The position numbers and the translations under genes are program-made. A stretch of DNA of 30,958 nucleotides from an uncultured Bacteroidales bacterium (GTDB lineage: Bacteria; Bacteroidota; Bacteroidia; Bacteroidales; UBA932): positions 1 to 30,958 of the forward strand of contig CAMZCW010000010.1 in assembly GCA_947305045.1 (NCBI GenBank). The letters are read 5' to 3'. Of this stretch, positions 7,273 through 14,322 are shown one piece after another. A model generated the notes under the pieces. It saw nothing but the letters and a program-made list of their open reading frames with translations, made no database searches and was not told where the DNA came from. Position 1 is the stretch's first letter; every line of letters starts with the position of its first letter.

Positions 7273-8578
7273 AGACTTTTATGCAACCCGGTCCACCGCC
7301 TGGTGGAAGGTGGCCATTGCCATGATTGGCAGCTGCCTGTCCGGCGTTACCTTTGTGTCGGTACCCGGCATGGTGGGCAGCGTGGGGTTTGGCTACCTGC
7401 AAATGTGCGTTGGTTTTTTCCTGGGGTATCTGGTGATTGCCTTCGTGCTCACGCCGCTGTATTTCCGCCTCAACGTGGTATCGGTGTACCAGTACCTGGA
7501 GCGGCGTTTCGGCACGGGGGCCCACAAGACGGGCGCCTGGTTCTTCTTTATTTCCAAGATGCTGGGGGCGGCCGTACGACTGTTCCTGATGATTGCCACG
7601 CTGCAGCTGCTGGTGGCCGGCCCGGCGGGTATTCCCTTCTGGGCAACCGTGCTGGTGGTGATGCTGCTGGAATGGCTGTACACTGTGCGGGGCGGCGTAA
7701 AGGCGGTGATCGGCCTGGATATGGTAAAAACCCTTTCCATGGTGGTGGCGGTGGTGCTGTGCCTGGTGCTTATCGCGCGCGAAGTGGGGGCCCCGGACAC
7801 CTCGCTCATGCGGGTGTTCTATTTTGACGATGTGAACCACCCGCAGTTCTTCTGGAAGCAGCTCGTCGGGGGGCTTTTCACCGTGGTGGCCACCACCGGC
7901 ATGGACCAGGACATGATGCAGCGCACCCTGGCCTGCAAGAGTGTACGGGACTCGCAGAAGAACCTTATCGTGAGCGTGTGTCTGCAAATTGTCACTATCG
8001 CCCTCTTCCTTTTCCTGGGCGTGTACCTGTTTCAGTTTGCAACCCTGCATGGCCTGGAAGCCAAGGGGGACACCCTTTTCCCGGCCGTCGCCTGGAGCGG
8101 GCTCCTGCCTGCCTCGGGGCTGGTGGCAACGCTGTTCATCGTAGGACTTGTGATGGCGGGCTTTCCGGCCGGCGGAAGTGCGTTGACCTCCTTAACTACG
8201 TCGTTTACCATCGACATTCTTGGGGGAAAAGACAGCCAACGCAGCTGGATTCATACCGGAATGGCGGTCTTGATGGCCGTTTGCATCCTGGTCTTCAACG
8301 CCCTCAACAGCACCTCCGTGATAGACGCCGTGTACCGCCTGGCCAGCTATACCTACGGCCCTATTCTGGGCCTGTTCAGCTTTGGCCTTTGCTGCAAGGC
8401 ACAGGTGCGGGACCAGTGGGTACCGGCCGTGGCCATAGCCGCCCCCCTGCTGTGCCTGGTCCTGGACCTCAACTCCGTACGCTGGTTTAACGGCTACCAC
8501 TTCAGCTATGAGCTCCTTGTGATGAACGCCGCGTTCACCATGCTGGGACTGTGCCTTCTGATTCGCAAAAAACACTAG
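7265..8578 (+). CDS. Sodium:solute symporter (SSS family), short N-terminus
   Basis: Multi-spanning inner-membrane transporter with the LeuT fold, importing a solute with Na+. The first transporter helix motif is clear (GSCLSGVTFVSVPGMVG), as are VVSVYQYLERRFG, SKMLGAAVRLFLM, the TVRGGVKAVIGLDMVK hairpin, TTGMDQDMMQRTLACKS and FIVGLVMAGFPAGGSALTSL. About 12 hydrophobic segments are visible. At 437 residues it is shorter than usual, because it starts about 12 residues before core helix 1 and so lacks the usual extra N-terminal helix. An in-frame TGA at 7256-7258 rules out an upstream extension. Substrate is unknown. Neighbours (LytTR regulator, overlapping; secreted histidine phosphatase, 6 nt downstream) suggest uptake of a dephosphorylated product. 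Confidence 0.9.
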   Translation: MAKDFYATRSTAWWKVAIAMIGSCLSGVTFVSVPGMVGSVGFGYLQMCVGFFLGYLVIAFVLTPLYFRLNVVSVYQYLERRFGTGAHKTGAWFFFISKMLGAAVRLFLMIATLQLLVAGPAGIPFWATVLVVMLLEWLYTVRGGVKAVIGLDMVKTLSMVVAVVLCLVLIAREVGAPDTSLMRVFYFDDVNHPQFFWKQLVGGLFTVVATTGMDQDMMQRTLACKSVRDSQKNLIVSVCLQIVTIALFLFLGVYLFQFATLHGLEAKGDTLFPAVAWSGLLPASGLVATLFIVGLVMAGFPAGGSALTSLTTSFTIDILGGKDSQRSWIHTGMAVLMAVCILVFNALNSTSVIDAVYRLASYTYGPILGLFSFGLCCKAQVRDQWVPAVAIAAPLLCLVLDLNSVRWFNGYHFSYELLVMNAAFTMLGLCLLIRKKH

Positions 8579-8584
8579 GTCGAT

Positions 8585-9871
8585 ATGAAAAAAACGCTCT
8601 CTCTCCTTCTTCTTCTCGCCCTCTGCCTGGGTGCGCAAGCCCAAATTCCGCAAAAGGAAGCATTGCTGCAGGACTTCCACGAGCGCCTGTACCGCGTGGG
8701 CATGAACATGGACCCGTACGAGTACCTCCCGGGGCCGCAAACGCCCGCCCCAAAGGGCTATAACCCCTTCTATATCAGCCATTACGGCCGGCACGGCTCC
8801 CGCAGCAACTGGGCAGGCGACCTCTATGCCCAAATTCAGGCCAAGTACCAGCGGGCCGCAGACGCCGGGCTCCTCACGGAGGAAGGCCTGCGTACCAAGG
8901 AGACCATCGACCGGCTCATTGCCCTGCACGACAACATGGACGGCCGCCTCACACCGCTGGGCGCCGAGGAACACAGGCAAATTGCCGGCCGCATGTATGA
9001 GAACTACGCGCGCGTATTTAAGAAAGGAAGCAAAAAGGTAACCGCCCGCTCCAGCGTGGTGCCGCGCGTGCTGGTGAGTATGACCGCCTTCACGGGAGAG
9101 CTCCTGAGCCGCCAAAGCGACCTGGAGATTAGCTGGGACACCGGCGAAGAAATCATGAAAATCGTGAGCACGGACTCCCCCCGCCCCGTCACCAAGGCTG
9201 TTTGGGACCTCATCCACAAGCACCAGGACAAGCACACGCCGGACACGCTGGATTTCCAGCGCCGGGTATTCCTGCGCACGGATCCGTCCGTCACGGGCAG
9301 CACCAAAACCTTTATGTCACAGACCTTTGACATGGCTGTAGGCTGCGCCGCCTTTGAGCTTGGGGACCGCATCTTCCGCCTGTTCACGGACGAGGACCTG
9401 CTGGCCTACAACCAGATTCACGTCCTGAGTTTCTACCTTCGCCAGTGCAACTCCGTGGAGTACGGCGACGACCGCATGCCTTCCGTGAATCCCACCATCG
9501 AGGATATCATTGAACGGGCCGATGCCGCCATCGCCACAGGGGAAACCGCCGCAGACCTCCGCTTTGGCCACGATTATCACGTGCTGGCGCTGGGCTCCCG
9601 CCTGGGCCTGAAAGGCATCGCGGAGCGCATGACGGCCGATGAGTGCCTGTACTGGCCCGGCTGGCGCTACACCCCCTTTGCCGCCAACATCCAGCTCATC
9701 TTCTACAAGAACAAGCAGGGCGACGTCCTGGTGAAGCCCCTCCTGAACGAGCGGGAGACGCCCGTCCTGGGCCTGGAAGGCGGCCCGTACTACTCCTGGG
9801 AAGCCTACAAGGCCTGGCTCTATGCCCACTGGCCCAAGCCCACGGACATGGAGACCGTGAATACGTTTTAA
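8585..9871 (+). CDS. Secreted histidine-type acid phosphatase (HD type), copy 1
   Basis: Exported phosphomonoesterase of histidine phosphatase clan branch 2. Signal peptide at residues 1-20 (MKKTLSLLLLLALCLGAQAQ). The catalytic motif is RHGSR (Arg69-His70-Gly71-Ser72-Arg73) in the context FYISHYGRHGSR; His70 is the phospho-acceptor. A second motif, FGHD (His329-Asp330), supplies the proton donor of HD type, unlike the HAE of MINPP phytases. The C-terminus keeps the family string FAANIQLIFYKN. Length, 428, is normal. It lies 6 nt after the symporter and ends the operon before a bidirectional terminator. A paralogue lies at 17350-18630. Substrate (phytate, sugar phosphate or other) cannot be read from sequence. 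Confidence 0.9.
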   Translation: MKKTLSLLLLLALCLGAQAQIPQKEALLQDFHERLYRVGMNMDPYEYLPGPQTPAPKGYNPFYISHYGRHGSRSNWAGDLYAQIQAKYQRAADAGLLTEEGLRTKETIDRLIALHDNMDGRLTPLGAEEHRQIAGRMYENYARVFKKGSKKVTARSSVVPRVLVSMTAFTGELLSRQSDLEISWDTGEEIMKIVSTDSPRPVTKAVWDLIHKHQDKHTPDTLDFQRRVFLRTDPSVTGSTKTFMSQTFDMAVGCAAFELGDRIFRLFTDEDLLAYNQIHVLSFYLRQCNSVEYGDDRMPSVNPTIEDIIERADAAIATGETAADLRFGHDYHVLALGSRLGLKGIAERMTADECLYWPGWRYTPFAANIQLIFYKNKQGDVLVKPLLNERETPVLGLEGGPYYSWEAYKAWLYAHWPKPTDMETVNTF

Positions 9872-9875
9872 CGCA

Positions 9876-9912
9876 AAAAGCCCTGCGCTCCGGAGATGGA
9901 GGCAGGGCTTTT
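9876..9912. terminator. Bidirectional intrinsic terminator between convergent genes
   Basis: Perfect 11-bp stem AAAAGCCCTGC (9876-9886) and GCAGGGCTTTT (9902-9912) with a 15-nt loop, 4 nt after the histidine phosphatase stop and 20 nt beyond the end of the convergent small lipoprotein gene. A-tract and T-tract are present on both sides, so it can act in both directions. Confidence 0.85.
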
Positions 9913-9932
9913 GAGTTCAAACTCCCCAGAAA

Positions 9933-10322
9933 TTATTTCTTGGTGAGGGTGGAAGGGAAATTGGCGAGGATGGTGGTGCTGTCGCCGGACAGATTCATAG
10001 TGCTTCCGGAAACTTCCACATACATGTTGCTACCCATCTTGTCGTCAAGGGTTACATACACTTTGGAACCGCTCCAGTTCCAGGACTTGATGTTAGCGGT
10101 GAAATTGCCGGTAGTGGAAACTTTGGTTTCAGTAAAGGTCACCTCGACGGTTTCGCCACCAAACAGTTCGCTCATTTTACCAGTCCAGGTGCCAACGGCG
10201 GCTTTCTTCACGCGATTGACCTCAGCGTCGTTCTTACCGGTGTCGGTGGTCTTGGTGCAGGAAGCGGCGAACAGGGCCACGGCTGCGACTGCGATAGCAG
10301 CGAAAATAGCTTTGATTTTCAT
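9933..10322 (-). CDS. Small lipocalin-like lipoprotein
   Basis: Lipoprotein of 129 residues: signal and lipobox FAASC, then a hydrophilic stretch (TKTTDTGKNDAEVN) and a single beta-rich domain. The beginning AAVGTWTGKMSE is the GxW pattern seen at the start of lipocalin-like and small Bacteroidota calycin domains. Alternating strands follow (VEVTFTETKVSTTGNF, KVYVTLDDK, NMYVEVSGSTMNL). No catalytic residues are recognisable. It is transcribed alone from a strong Bacteroidota promoter (10365-10396) and ends against the shared terminator. The role is unknown; ligand binding is a guess from fold type. Confidence 0.8.
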   Translation of the reverse strand: MKIKAIFAAIAVAAVALFAASCTKTTDTGKNDAEVNRVKKAAVGTWTGKMSELFGGETVEVTFTETKVSTTGNFTANIKSWNWSGSKVYVTLDDKMGSNMYVEVSGSTMNLSGDSTTILANFPSTLTKK

Positions 10323-10364
10323 AGTAAATTAATTTTAAAAAGTTAATGTTCTATTTGCATCACA

Positions 10365-10396
10365 CAAACTTACGGCTTTTATTTCATAATTACAAA
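10365..10396 (-). promoter_or_regulatory. Consensus Bacteroidota promoter for the small lipoprotein
   Basis: On the minus strand TTTG (rc of 10393-10396), exactly 20 nt, then TAAGTTTG (rc of 10365-10372). This matches the TTTG-N19-21-TAnnTTTG promoter of the primary sigma factor of Bacteroidota. It lies 43 nt upstream of the ATG at 10322. Confidence 0.8.
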
Positions 10397-10420
10397 TACT
10401 CGGACCATAAGTTTTTTTGT

Positions 10421-10428
10421 TATCTTTG
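10421..10428 (+). promoter_or_regulatory. -7 box for the PAP2-VanX gene
   Basis: TATCTTTG lies 6 nt before the ATG at 10435. The match to TAnnTTTG is exact but no TTTG lies at the right distance upstream. Its position makes a TTG start at 10417 very unlikely, and implies a very short leader or a start at the second ATG (10447). Confidence 0.55.
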
Positions 10429-10434
10429 CAAGTT

Positions 10435-11769
10435 ATGAGAACAAAAATGAACTTTTGGCTACTTGCAGCCGTCCTGTTTTTGGGGTGCAGCACCACCCTG
10501 TGGGGCCAAAAACCGAAGGCCTACATTCCTGTGGAACAAATGCCCAACCTTATTCAGTGCCTTCCGCCACCTCCGGCCAAAGACTCCCCGGCGTTCAAGT
10601 ATGACCAGCAGCGCTACAAATGGGGAAAGGAGCAGCGGAAAAACCCGGAACGGGCCGCCCAGGCCTGCCGGGATGCCGTCTGGACCTATGAGGCGCTGAT
10701 GCAGGAATTCAGCAGCTCCTTCGGGATGCACATTACCCGGGAGGAAACGCCGGCCATCTGGAATGTGGTTACCCGCAGCCTGAGAACCATCGGCAACATG
10801 GCGCGCGCACCCAAAGCCTATTATCATCGGCAACGTCCCTTTGAATATTATAAGGAGCCCACGCTCAGCGGCGAGGATGACGGCCTTCGCGGGGAGGGCA
10901 GCTATCCTTCCGGCCATACGCTTCGCGCAACGGCAACGGGCCTGGTGCTGGGTCAGATTAACCCCGCCAACGCCAACGCCATTTTTGCCCGCGCCTGGGA
11001 CGCCGGCGAAAGCCGGGTGATTGTGGGCGCCCACTGGCAGAGCGACGTAGACAACACCCGCTCAGCTGCCGCCTTCGGCTTTTCCGTGCTGCAGACCTGC
11101 CCGGAATTCCAGGCCGATATGGCCAAAGCGCAGGAAGAGTTCCAGCGTTTATCCATCGGCCGGGACTATTTTGTTCCCATTACGGACGTGGTACCGGACG
11201 CGATTCTGGAAATCCGCTATTTTGGCACCTATAACTTTGTGGGAGAGCGCATTGACGGGTACAAGGCCCCTACCGCCCTGCTCACCAAAGAAGCCGCAGC
11301 CGCATTGAAGGCTGTCAGTGACGATGTGATGGCACAGGGATATCGACTCAAAATTTACGATGCCTACCGTCCGCAGTGCGCCGTGGACCATTTTGTACGC
11401 TGGGCCGCCAACGTCTCCGACACCCGCATGAAAACCTATTTTTATCCGAACCTGGACAAGAGCGTGCTCTTTGATCAGCTGTACATCATGGAAAAAAGCG
11501 GCCATACCCGTGGTTCCACCGTGGATCTGACGCTCTTTGACATGGCCACGGAAAAGGAAGTGGACATGGGCGGCACCTTTGACTGGTTCGGCCCGGAGAG
11601 CCATCCGGACTACAAGGATGGGCTTACCCCGGAGCAGTACGCCAACCGCATGATCCTGCGGGAAGCCATGCTTCGCCACGGCTTTCAGCCGCTGGAGACC
11701 GAGTGGTGGCACTTCACCCTGAGCAAAGAACCCTTCCCGGACCGTTATTTTAACTTCCCGGTGGAATAG
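10435..11769 (+). CDS. PAP2 acid phosphatase fused to VanX-type D-Ala-D-Ala dipeptidase
   Basis: Exported two-enzyme protein of 444 residues. After an N-terminal hydrophobic signal (possibly lipidated at Cys18, atypical lipobox FLGC) comes a class A/PAP2 phosphatase domain (about 30-238) with all three signature motifs: K127-x6-RP (KAYYHRQRP), PSGH (His161) and SR-x5-H-x3-D (Arg194, His200, Asp204). It then runs straight into a D-Ala-D-Ala dipeptidase domain (about 243-444) with YDAYRPQ (Arg312), the zinc ligands SGHTRGSTVD (His357, Asp364) and EWWH (Glu423, His426). Both active sites look intact. PAP2 enzymes remove phosphate from small organic phosphates or lipid pyrophosphates; VanX-family enzymes cleave D,D-dipeptides. 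Start choice at ATG 10435 rests on the -7 box. The gene ends 2 nt from a convergent gene. Confidence 0.9.
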   Translation: MRTKMNFWLLAAVLFLGCSTTLWGQKPKAYIPVEQMPNLIQCLPPPPAKDSPAFKYDQQRYKWGKEQRKNPERAAQACRDAVWTYEALMQEFSSSFGMHITREETPAIWNVVTRSLRTIGNMARAPKAYYHRQRPFEYYKEPTLSGEDDGLRGEGSYPSGHTLRATATGLVLGQINPANANAIFARAWDAGESRVIVGAHWQSDVDNTRSAAAFGFSVLQTCPEFQADMAKAQEEFQRLSIGRDYFVPITDVVPDAILEIRYFGTYNFVGERIDGYKAPTALLTKEAAAALKAVSDDVMAQGYRLKIYDAYRPQCAVDHFVRWAANVSDTRMKTYFYPNLDKSVLFDQLYIMEKSGHTRGSTVDLTLFDMATEKEVDMGGTFDWFGPESHPDYKDGLTPEQYANRMILREAMLRHGFQPLETEWWHFTLSKEPFPDRYFNFPVE

Positions 11770-11771
11770 GC

Positions 11772-13109
11772 CTACTTCCACTTCTTGGAGAAGAGGGTGG
11801 GAGAAACCACCAGCGAGAACCAGCCCCAGTGGGCATGCTGGCCCACGCCCTCCTGCTTGAGCCGGGCCATGGTCTCGGTGCCCATCATGTAGGTGTACCC
11901 CACCGACAGGGCGATGAAGCTGTTGAAGGTGTAGCCCAGCTGCACGTCTACGCTGTGTCCCAGCGTGCTGCCCAGGTCCTTGAGCTGGGTGGCCACGGCC
12001 AGGTAGTGGTAGGTGATACCGCAGTCCAGCCCCTTCCAGGGCTTGCCGGAGGCACCGATGAAGGCGTTCTGTAAACCGGGCGTAAAGCCGTTGATATAAG
12101 CACTTTCATAAAAATAATCCAGCAGACCGTAGAATTTGGTGCGGGAACCGTTGATGGGGGAAAAGCCGCGAATGACATCGTGGTGCACCATCCCGAGCTT
12201 TCCGCCGTAAATCACCGGGACATAGTCGTCGCCGCTCAGGTAGTCATAGCCCAGCACAAAGCCATAGCGGCTTGAGGGGTTGATGGAGGCCTTGGCGCTG
12301 GCCATCCAGGCCTGAATGGGAATGGCGCCCATACCTTCACCGACCCACCTGCCTGACTGCCGGTAATAGGCGCCCTCTACGGTCACATATTTGGGATGGT
12401 AGTTCAGGTAGCCGCCGTACATTTGCTGGTACACCGTGCGGGGAGGGTTGTAGGCACTCCCCTCTTCTCCGGCCTGCAGGCCCATATTCATGAAAAGAAG
12501 CGATACGCCCAGCGGGAACACAGGGATATCGTAATGATACCAAAGCGTTTGCATGCTTTTATAGGGCTGTGCGCCACCCACGTAATAAGTGCCATAATAC
12601 ACGTTGTCGCCGTTCTGGTTGAAGGACAGGATGGCGTGCACTTTGTGCCCATGGCCTTCATAGCCCACGCGAAGGGCGTCGTGCGAGCGGGATGCATTGG
12701 CAAAGTCGTTGGTGCCGATGATACGTTCATCGTCATAAGAGAGGGCGATGCGCCCCACCTGCGCAAACAGGCCGAACGGCGCCGTTGCCTTCACCCAGCC
12801 CTCGTACAGGCCTACGGACAGGTTGCCGTTCATGCCCCAGACGGCGTTGTTCTGGAGGGTCAGGTGCGTCTGGAACCACTGCTTGTACTGGTAGTCTGCA
12901 AGAACACGGATACGGCCCATGATAAAGGCCGACCGCCCCTCCTTGGACAGGCTTGCGCGGGGCAGGCCGCCGGCGCAAATTTCACCGTGTGTAAGGAAGT
13001 TCAGGCCCACGTTGAGGCTGTGCTTCACCGAGTCTGTCCGGGTGACTGTCTGGGCGAAAGCCATGCTGCCCGCCAGCAGCGCCATGGCACTGATTATTAG
13101 TTTTTTCAT
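11772..13109 (-). CDS. Outer-membrane beta-barrel protein (porin/Wzi-like), unassigned
   Basis: Predicted outer-membrane beta-barrel of 445 residues with a signal peptide cleaved after MAFAQ (about residue 20). The mature protein is a run of amphipathic strands rich in Tyr/Gly (LQNNAVWGMNGNLSVGLYEG, VDVQLGYTFNSFIALSVGYT), ending in a final strand WGWFSLVVSPTLF. No lipobox, plug or TonB box was seen, so it is more like a passive porin or assembly barrel than a TonB receptor. The substrate is unknown. A TATATTTG box on the minus strand lies upstream (rc of 13132-13139). It converges on the PAP2-VanX gene with no room for a separate terminator. Confidence 0.8.
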   Translation of the reverse strand: MKKLIISAMALLAGSMAFAQTVTRTDSVKHSLNVGLNFLTHGEICAGGLPRASLSKEGRSAFIMGRIRVLADYQYKQWFQTHLTLQNNAVWGMNGNLSVGLYEGWVKATAPFGLFAQVGRIALSYDDERIIGTNDFANASRSHDALRVGYEGHGHKVHAILSFNQNGDNVYYGTYYVGGAQPYKSMQTLWYHYDIPVFPLGVSLLFMNMGLQAGEEGSAYNPPRTVYQQMYGGYLNYHPKYVTVEGAYYRQSGRWVGEGMGAIPIQAWMASAKASINPSSRYGFVLGYDYLSGDDYVPVIYGGKLGMVHHDVIRGFSPINGSRTKFYGLLDYFYESAYINGFTPGLQNAFIGASGKPWKGLDCGITYHYLAVATQLKDLGSTLGHSVDVQLGYTFNSFIALSVGYTYMMGTETMARLKQEGVGQHAHWGWFSLVVSPTLFSKKWK

Positions 13110-13131
13110 GCGATACGTGTTTAGCTAAATG

Positions 13132-13168
13132 CAAATATACATATTGTGCGGAATTATTTGTACATTTG
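13132..13168. promoter_or_regulatory. Divergent -7 boxes between barrel gene and small secreted protein
   Basis: The 80-bp region between the two divergent starts has TATATTTG on the minus strand (rc of 13132-13139) and TACATTTG on the plus strand (13161-13168), both TAnnTTTG. The plus box lies 21 nt before the ATG at 13190. Neither has a clear TTTG at -33. Confidence 0.55.
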
Positions 13169-13189
13169 CCTCAAAGAAAACAATTTGCC

Positions 13190-13636
13190 ATGAAAGCACT
13201 CAAATCCATTCTTGCATTTGCGCTTGGGCTCGTTTGCACCGTAGCGCTGGCCCAAGATTCCCTGAAAGAAGTGGTAGCCTCCGGAAACAAGGTCTATGTC
13301 CGGATTGTGAACGACCAGGAGCATCCCCTCCCGGCCGATGAAATTGAGGACGTCACCCGGGAATTTGCCGCCGCCGGCGCCTGGGAGCGCGTAGAAGAGG
13401 CCTCCGAGGCCGATTTCATCCTCAACGTGGAGGCCAAAAAGAAGGTGGTCTTCAACAGCCCCCGCACCTGGCTCACTCCTTCCGTTGTGGACAAGGACGG
13501 CAACGTGCTCTGGAAAGGAGACACCTACAAGGCCGATGCCACCATGTTCAACGGCTACCGCGCCACCAACACCTGCATCACGAAGGTCATCGAAAAAGGC
13601 TTCCAGGGGAACCTGTTCAAGAAGGCCGGGAGGTAA
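13190..13636 (+). CDS. Small secreted protein of unknown function
   Basis: Protein of 148 residues with a signal peptide (LAFALGLVCTVALAQ, cleavage near residue 20). The mature part is one compact alpha/beta domain: KVYVRIVNDQEHPLPADEIE, helix DVTREFAAAG, then EADFILNVEAKKKVVFN, DKDGNVLWKGDTYK and helix ATNTCITKVIEKGF. The pattern 'strand, small charged helix, ADFIL strand, DKDGN-LW strand' resembles small periplasmic envelope proteins of Bacteroidota, but I cannot assign a family. The start at ATG 13190 is preferred because the promoter -7 box covers the TTG at 13166. It is followed by a strong terminator and appears monocistronic. Confidence 0.8.
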   Translation: MKALKSILAFALGLVCTVALAQDSLKEVVASGNKVYVRIVNDQEHPLPADEIEDVTREFAAAGAWERVEEASEADFILNVEAKKKVVFNSPRTWLTPSVVDKDGNVLWKGDTYKADATMFNGYRATNTCITKVIEKGFQGNLFKKAGR

Positions 13637-13687
13637 TCCGGCTGCTTGCCCGCTTGCCGGGCCCGGCCGTGGAGTCCCCCACTGTTT

Positions 13688-13728
13688 AGGTGCTGAAGGC
13701 CCATCCTCTGGACCCTCAGCACCTTTTT
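13688..13728 (+). terminator. Intrinsic terminator of the small secreted protein gene
   Basis: AGGTGCTGA (13688-13696) pairs perfectly with TCAGCACCT (13716-13724), followed directly by a T-run (TTTTT including the last stem base). It lies 51 nt after the stop at 13636. Confidence 0.85.
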
Positions 13729-13764
13729 CCACCCCGGGCTGCAAAAGGTTGGCGGCCCTTTTGT

Positions 13765-13800
13765 CAATGGTTGGTTTTTACACTGCCAACCTTTAACATT
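13765..13800. repeat. Inverted element with 11-nt spacer, degenerate copy
   Basis: CAATGGTTGG (13765-13774), an 11-nt spacer (13775-13785), then CCAACCTTTAACATT (13786-13800). The core stem is GGTTGG/CCAACC, and the outer CAAT/ATTG bases also pair if the gap is ignored. It shares spacer length and core with three better copies in the window. Confidence 0.6.
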
Positions 13801-13836
13801 GTATCCCCCACTCACATAGCTCAGTTGCCATTCCCC

Positions 13837-13873
13837 TGCAAAAGGTTGGTCAGACAAAATCCAACCTTTTGCA
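13837..13873. repeat. Inverted element TGCAAAAGGTTGG-N11-CCAACCTTTTGCA, perfect copy
   Basis: Perfect 13-bp arms at 13837-13849 and 13861-13873 around an 11-nt spacer. Orphan half-sites flank it: TGCAAAAGGTTGG at 13740-13752 and CCAACCTTTAACA at 13883-13895. The arms, not the spacer, are conserved between copies. Confidence 0.85.
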
Positions 13874-14058
13874 TACGCGCTACCAACCTTTAACACAGAA
13901 CACGAACCATCGAGCACACTTCCCGCCTGGCCGCTCCGTCCGTCTGGTTTACCCCGTAGTGCCTGCTCCGTAGCCCTCGTCCTCAATAAAGCTCGATTTT
14001 AAGGACGAGAGGGGCGAAACGGGCGTCCCGTCCTCAAAAGCGAGGCAAAACAAGGACG

Positions 14059-14088
14059 AAAACAGCCGGCTGCTTGCGCAACCGGCTG
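14059..14088 (-). terminator. Terminator for tRNA-Ser
   Basis: Directly downstream of the tRNA on the minus strand, CAGCCGG (rc of 14082-14088) pairs with CCGGCTG (rc of 14063-14069), followed by TTTTCG (rc of 14059-14062 and onward). The 12-nt loop contains the palindrome TTGCGCAA. Confidence 0.7.
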
Positions 14089-14104
14089 AAATTCAATCAC
14101 TTTG

Positions 14105-14193
14105 CGGAGGGGACGAGATTCGAACTCGTGGTACAGAATAACCCGTACGGCAGTTTAGCAAACTGCTGGTTTCAGCCACTCACCCACCCCTCC
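14105..14193 (-). tRNA. tRNA-Ser(GCT)
   Basis: Class II tRNA of 89 nt, CCA not encoded. Acceptor stem GGAGGGG (rc of 14187-14193) with CCCCTCC (rc of 14106-14112) and discriminator G. The anticodon stem GCAGT/ACTGC encloses the loop TTGCTAA, giving anticodon GCT (rc of 14157-14159), which reads AGC/AGU. A long variable arm is built on GTAC/GTAC, and the T-arm is ACGAG-TTCGAAT-CTCGT. The long variable arm fits serine. Confidence 0.97.
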
Positions 14194-14270
14194 GGGCTTA
14201 AAGCGAAAGAAACGCACCGGGACGGACCCGGGCTCCGTCACAAAGGACGGGACTGCAAAGATACGGATTT

Positions 14271-14302
14271 TTTGACAATTCACAAGACTTTTCTTATTTT
14301 TG
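14271..14302 (+). promoter_or_regulatory. Consensus Bacteroidota promoter for the YhhN-family gene
   Basis: TTTG (14271-14274), 20 nt, TATTTTTG (14295-14302). This is an exact match to TTTG-N19-21-TAnnTTTG. Because the ATG at 14305 is only 2 nt past the -7 box, the in-frame ATG at 14323 is the more likely start. Confidence 0.8.
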
Positions 14303-14322
14303 TGATGGTAAATCGCCATAAG

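Larger units (their letters stand above)
13637..14104. other. 468-bp intergenic region rich in inverted repeats
   Basis: No convincing gene here. It contains, in order, a terminator for the upstream gene (13688-13728), a cluster of six GGTTGG/CCAACC half-sites (13740-13895), a 12-nt direct repeat CCGGCTGCTTGC (13638-13649 and 14066-14077), an arm CTCGTCC (13976-13982) pairing with GGACGAG (14003-14009), more CGTCCTC/AGGACG copies to 14058, and the tRNA terminator. The stretch 13970-14060 is structured enough to be a small RNA or repeat remnant, but no known class is recognised. Confidence 0.6.

Noticed and set aside
14105..14193. tRNA-Ser as an attachment site for an integrated element
   Set aside because: No integrase gene and no repeated copy of the tRNA 3' end were found in the window.
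14074..14322. N-terminal extension of the YhhN-family protein through the tRNA
   Set aside because: It would translate tRNA-Ser and the promoter. The consensus promoter at 14271-14302 places the start at 14323 (or 14305).
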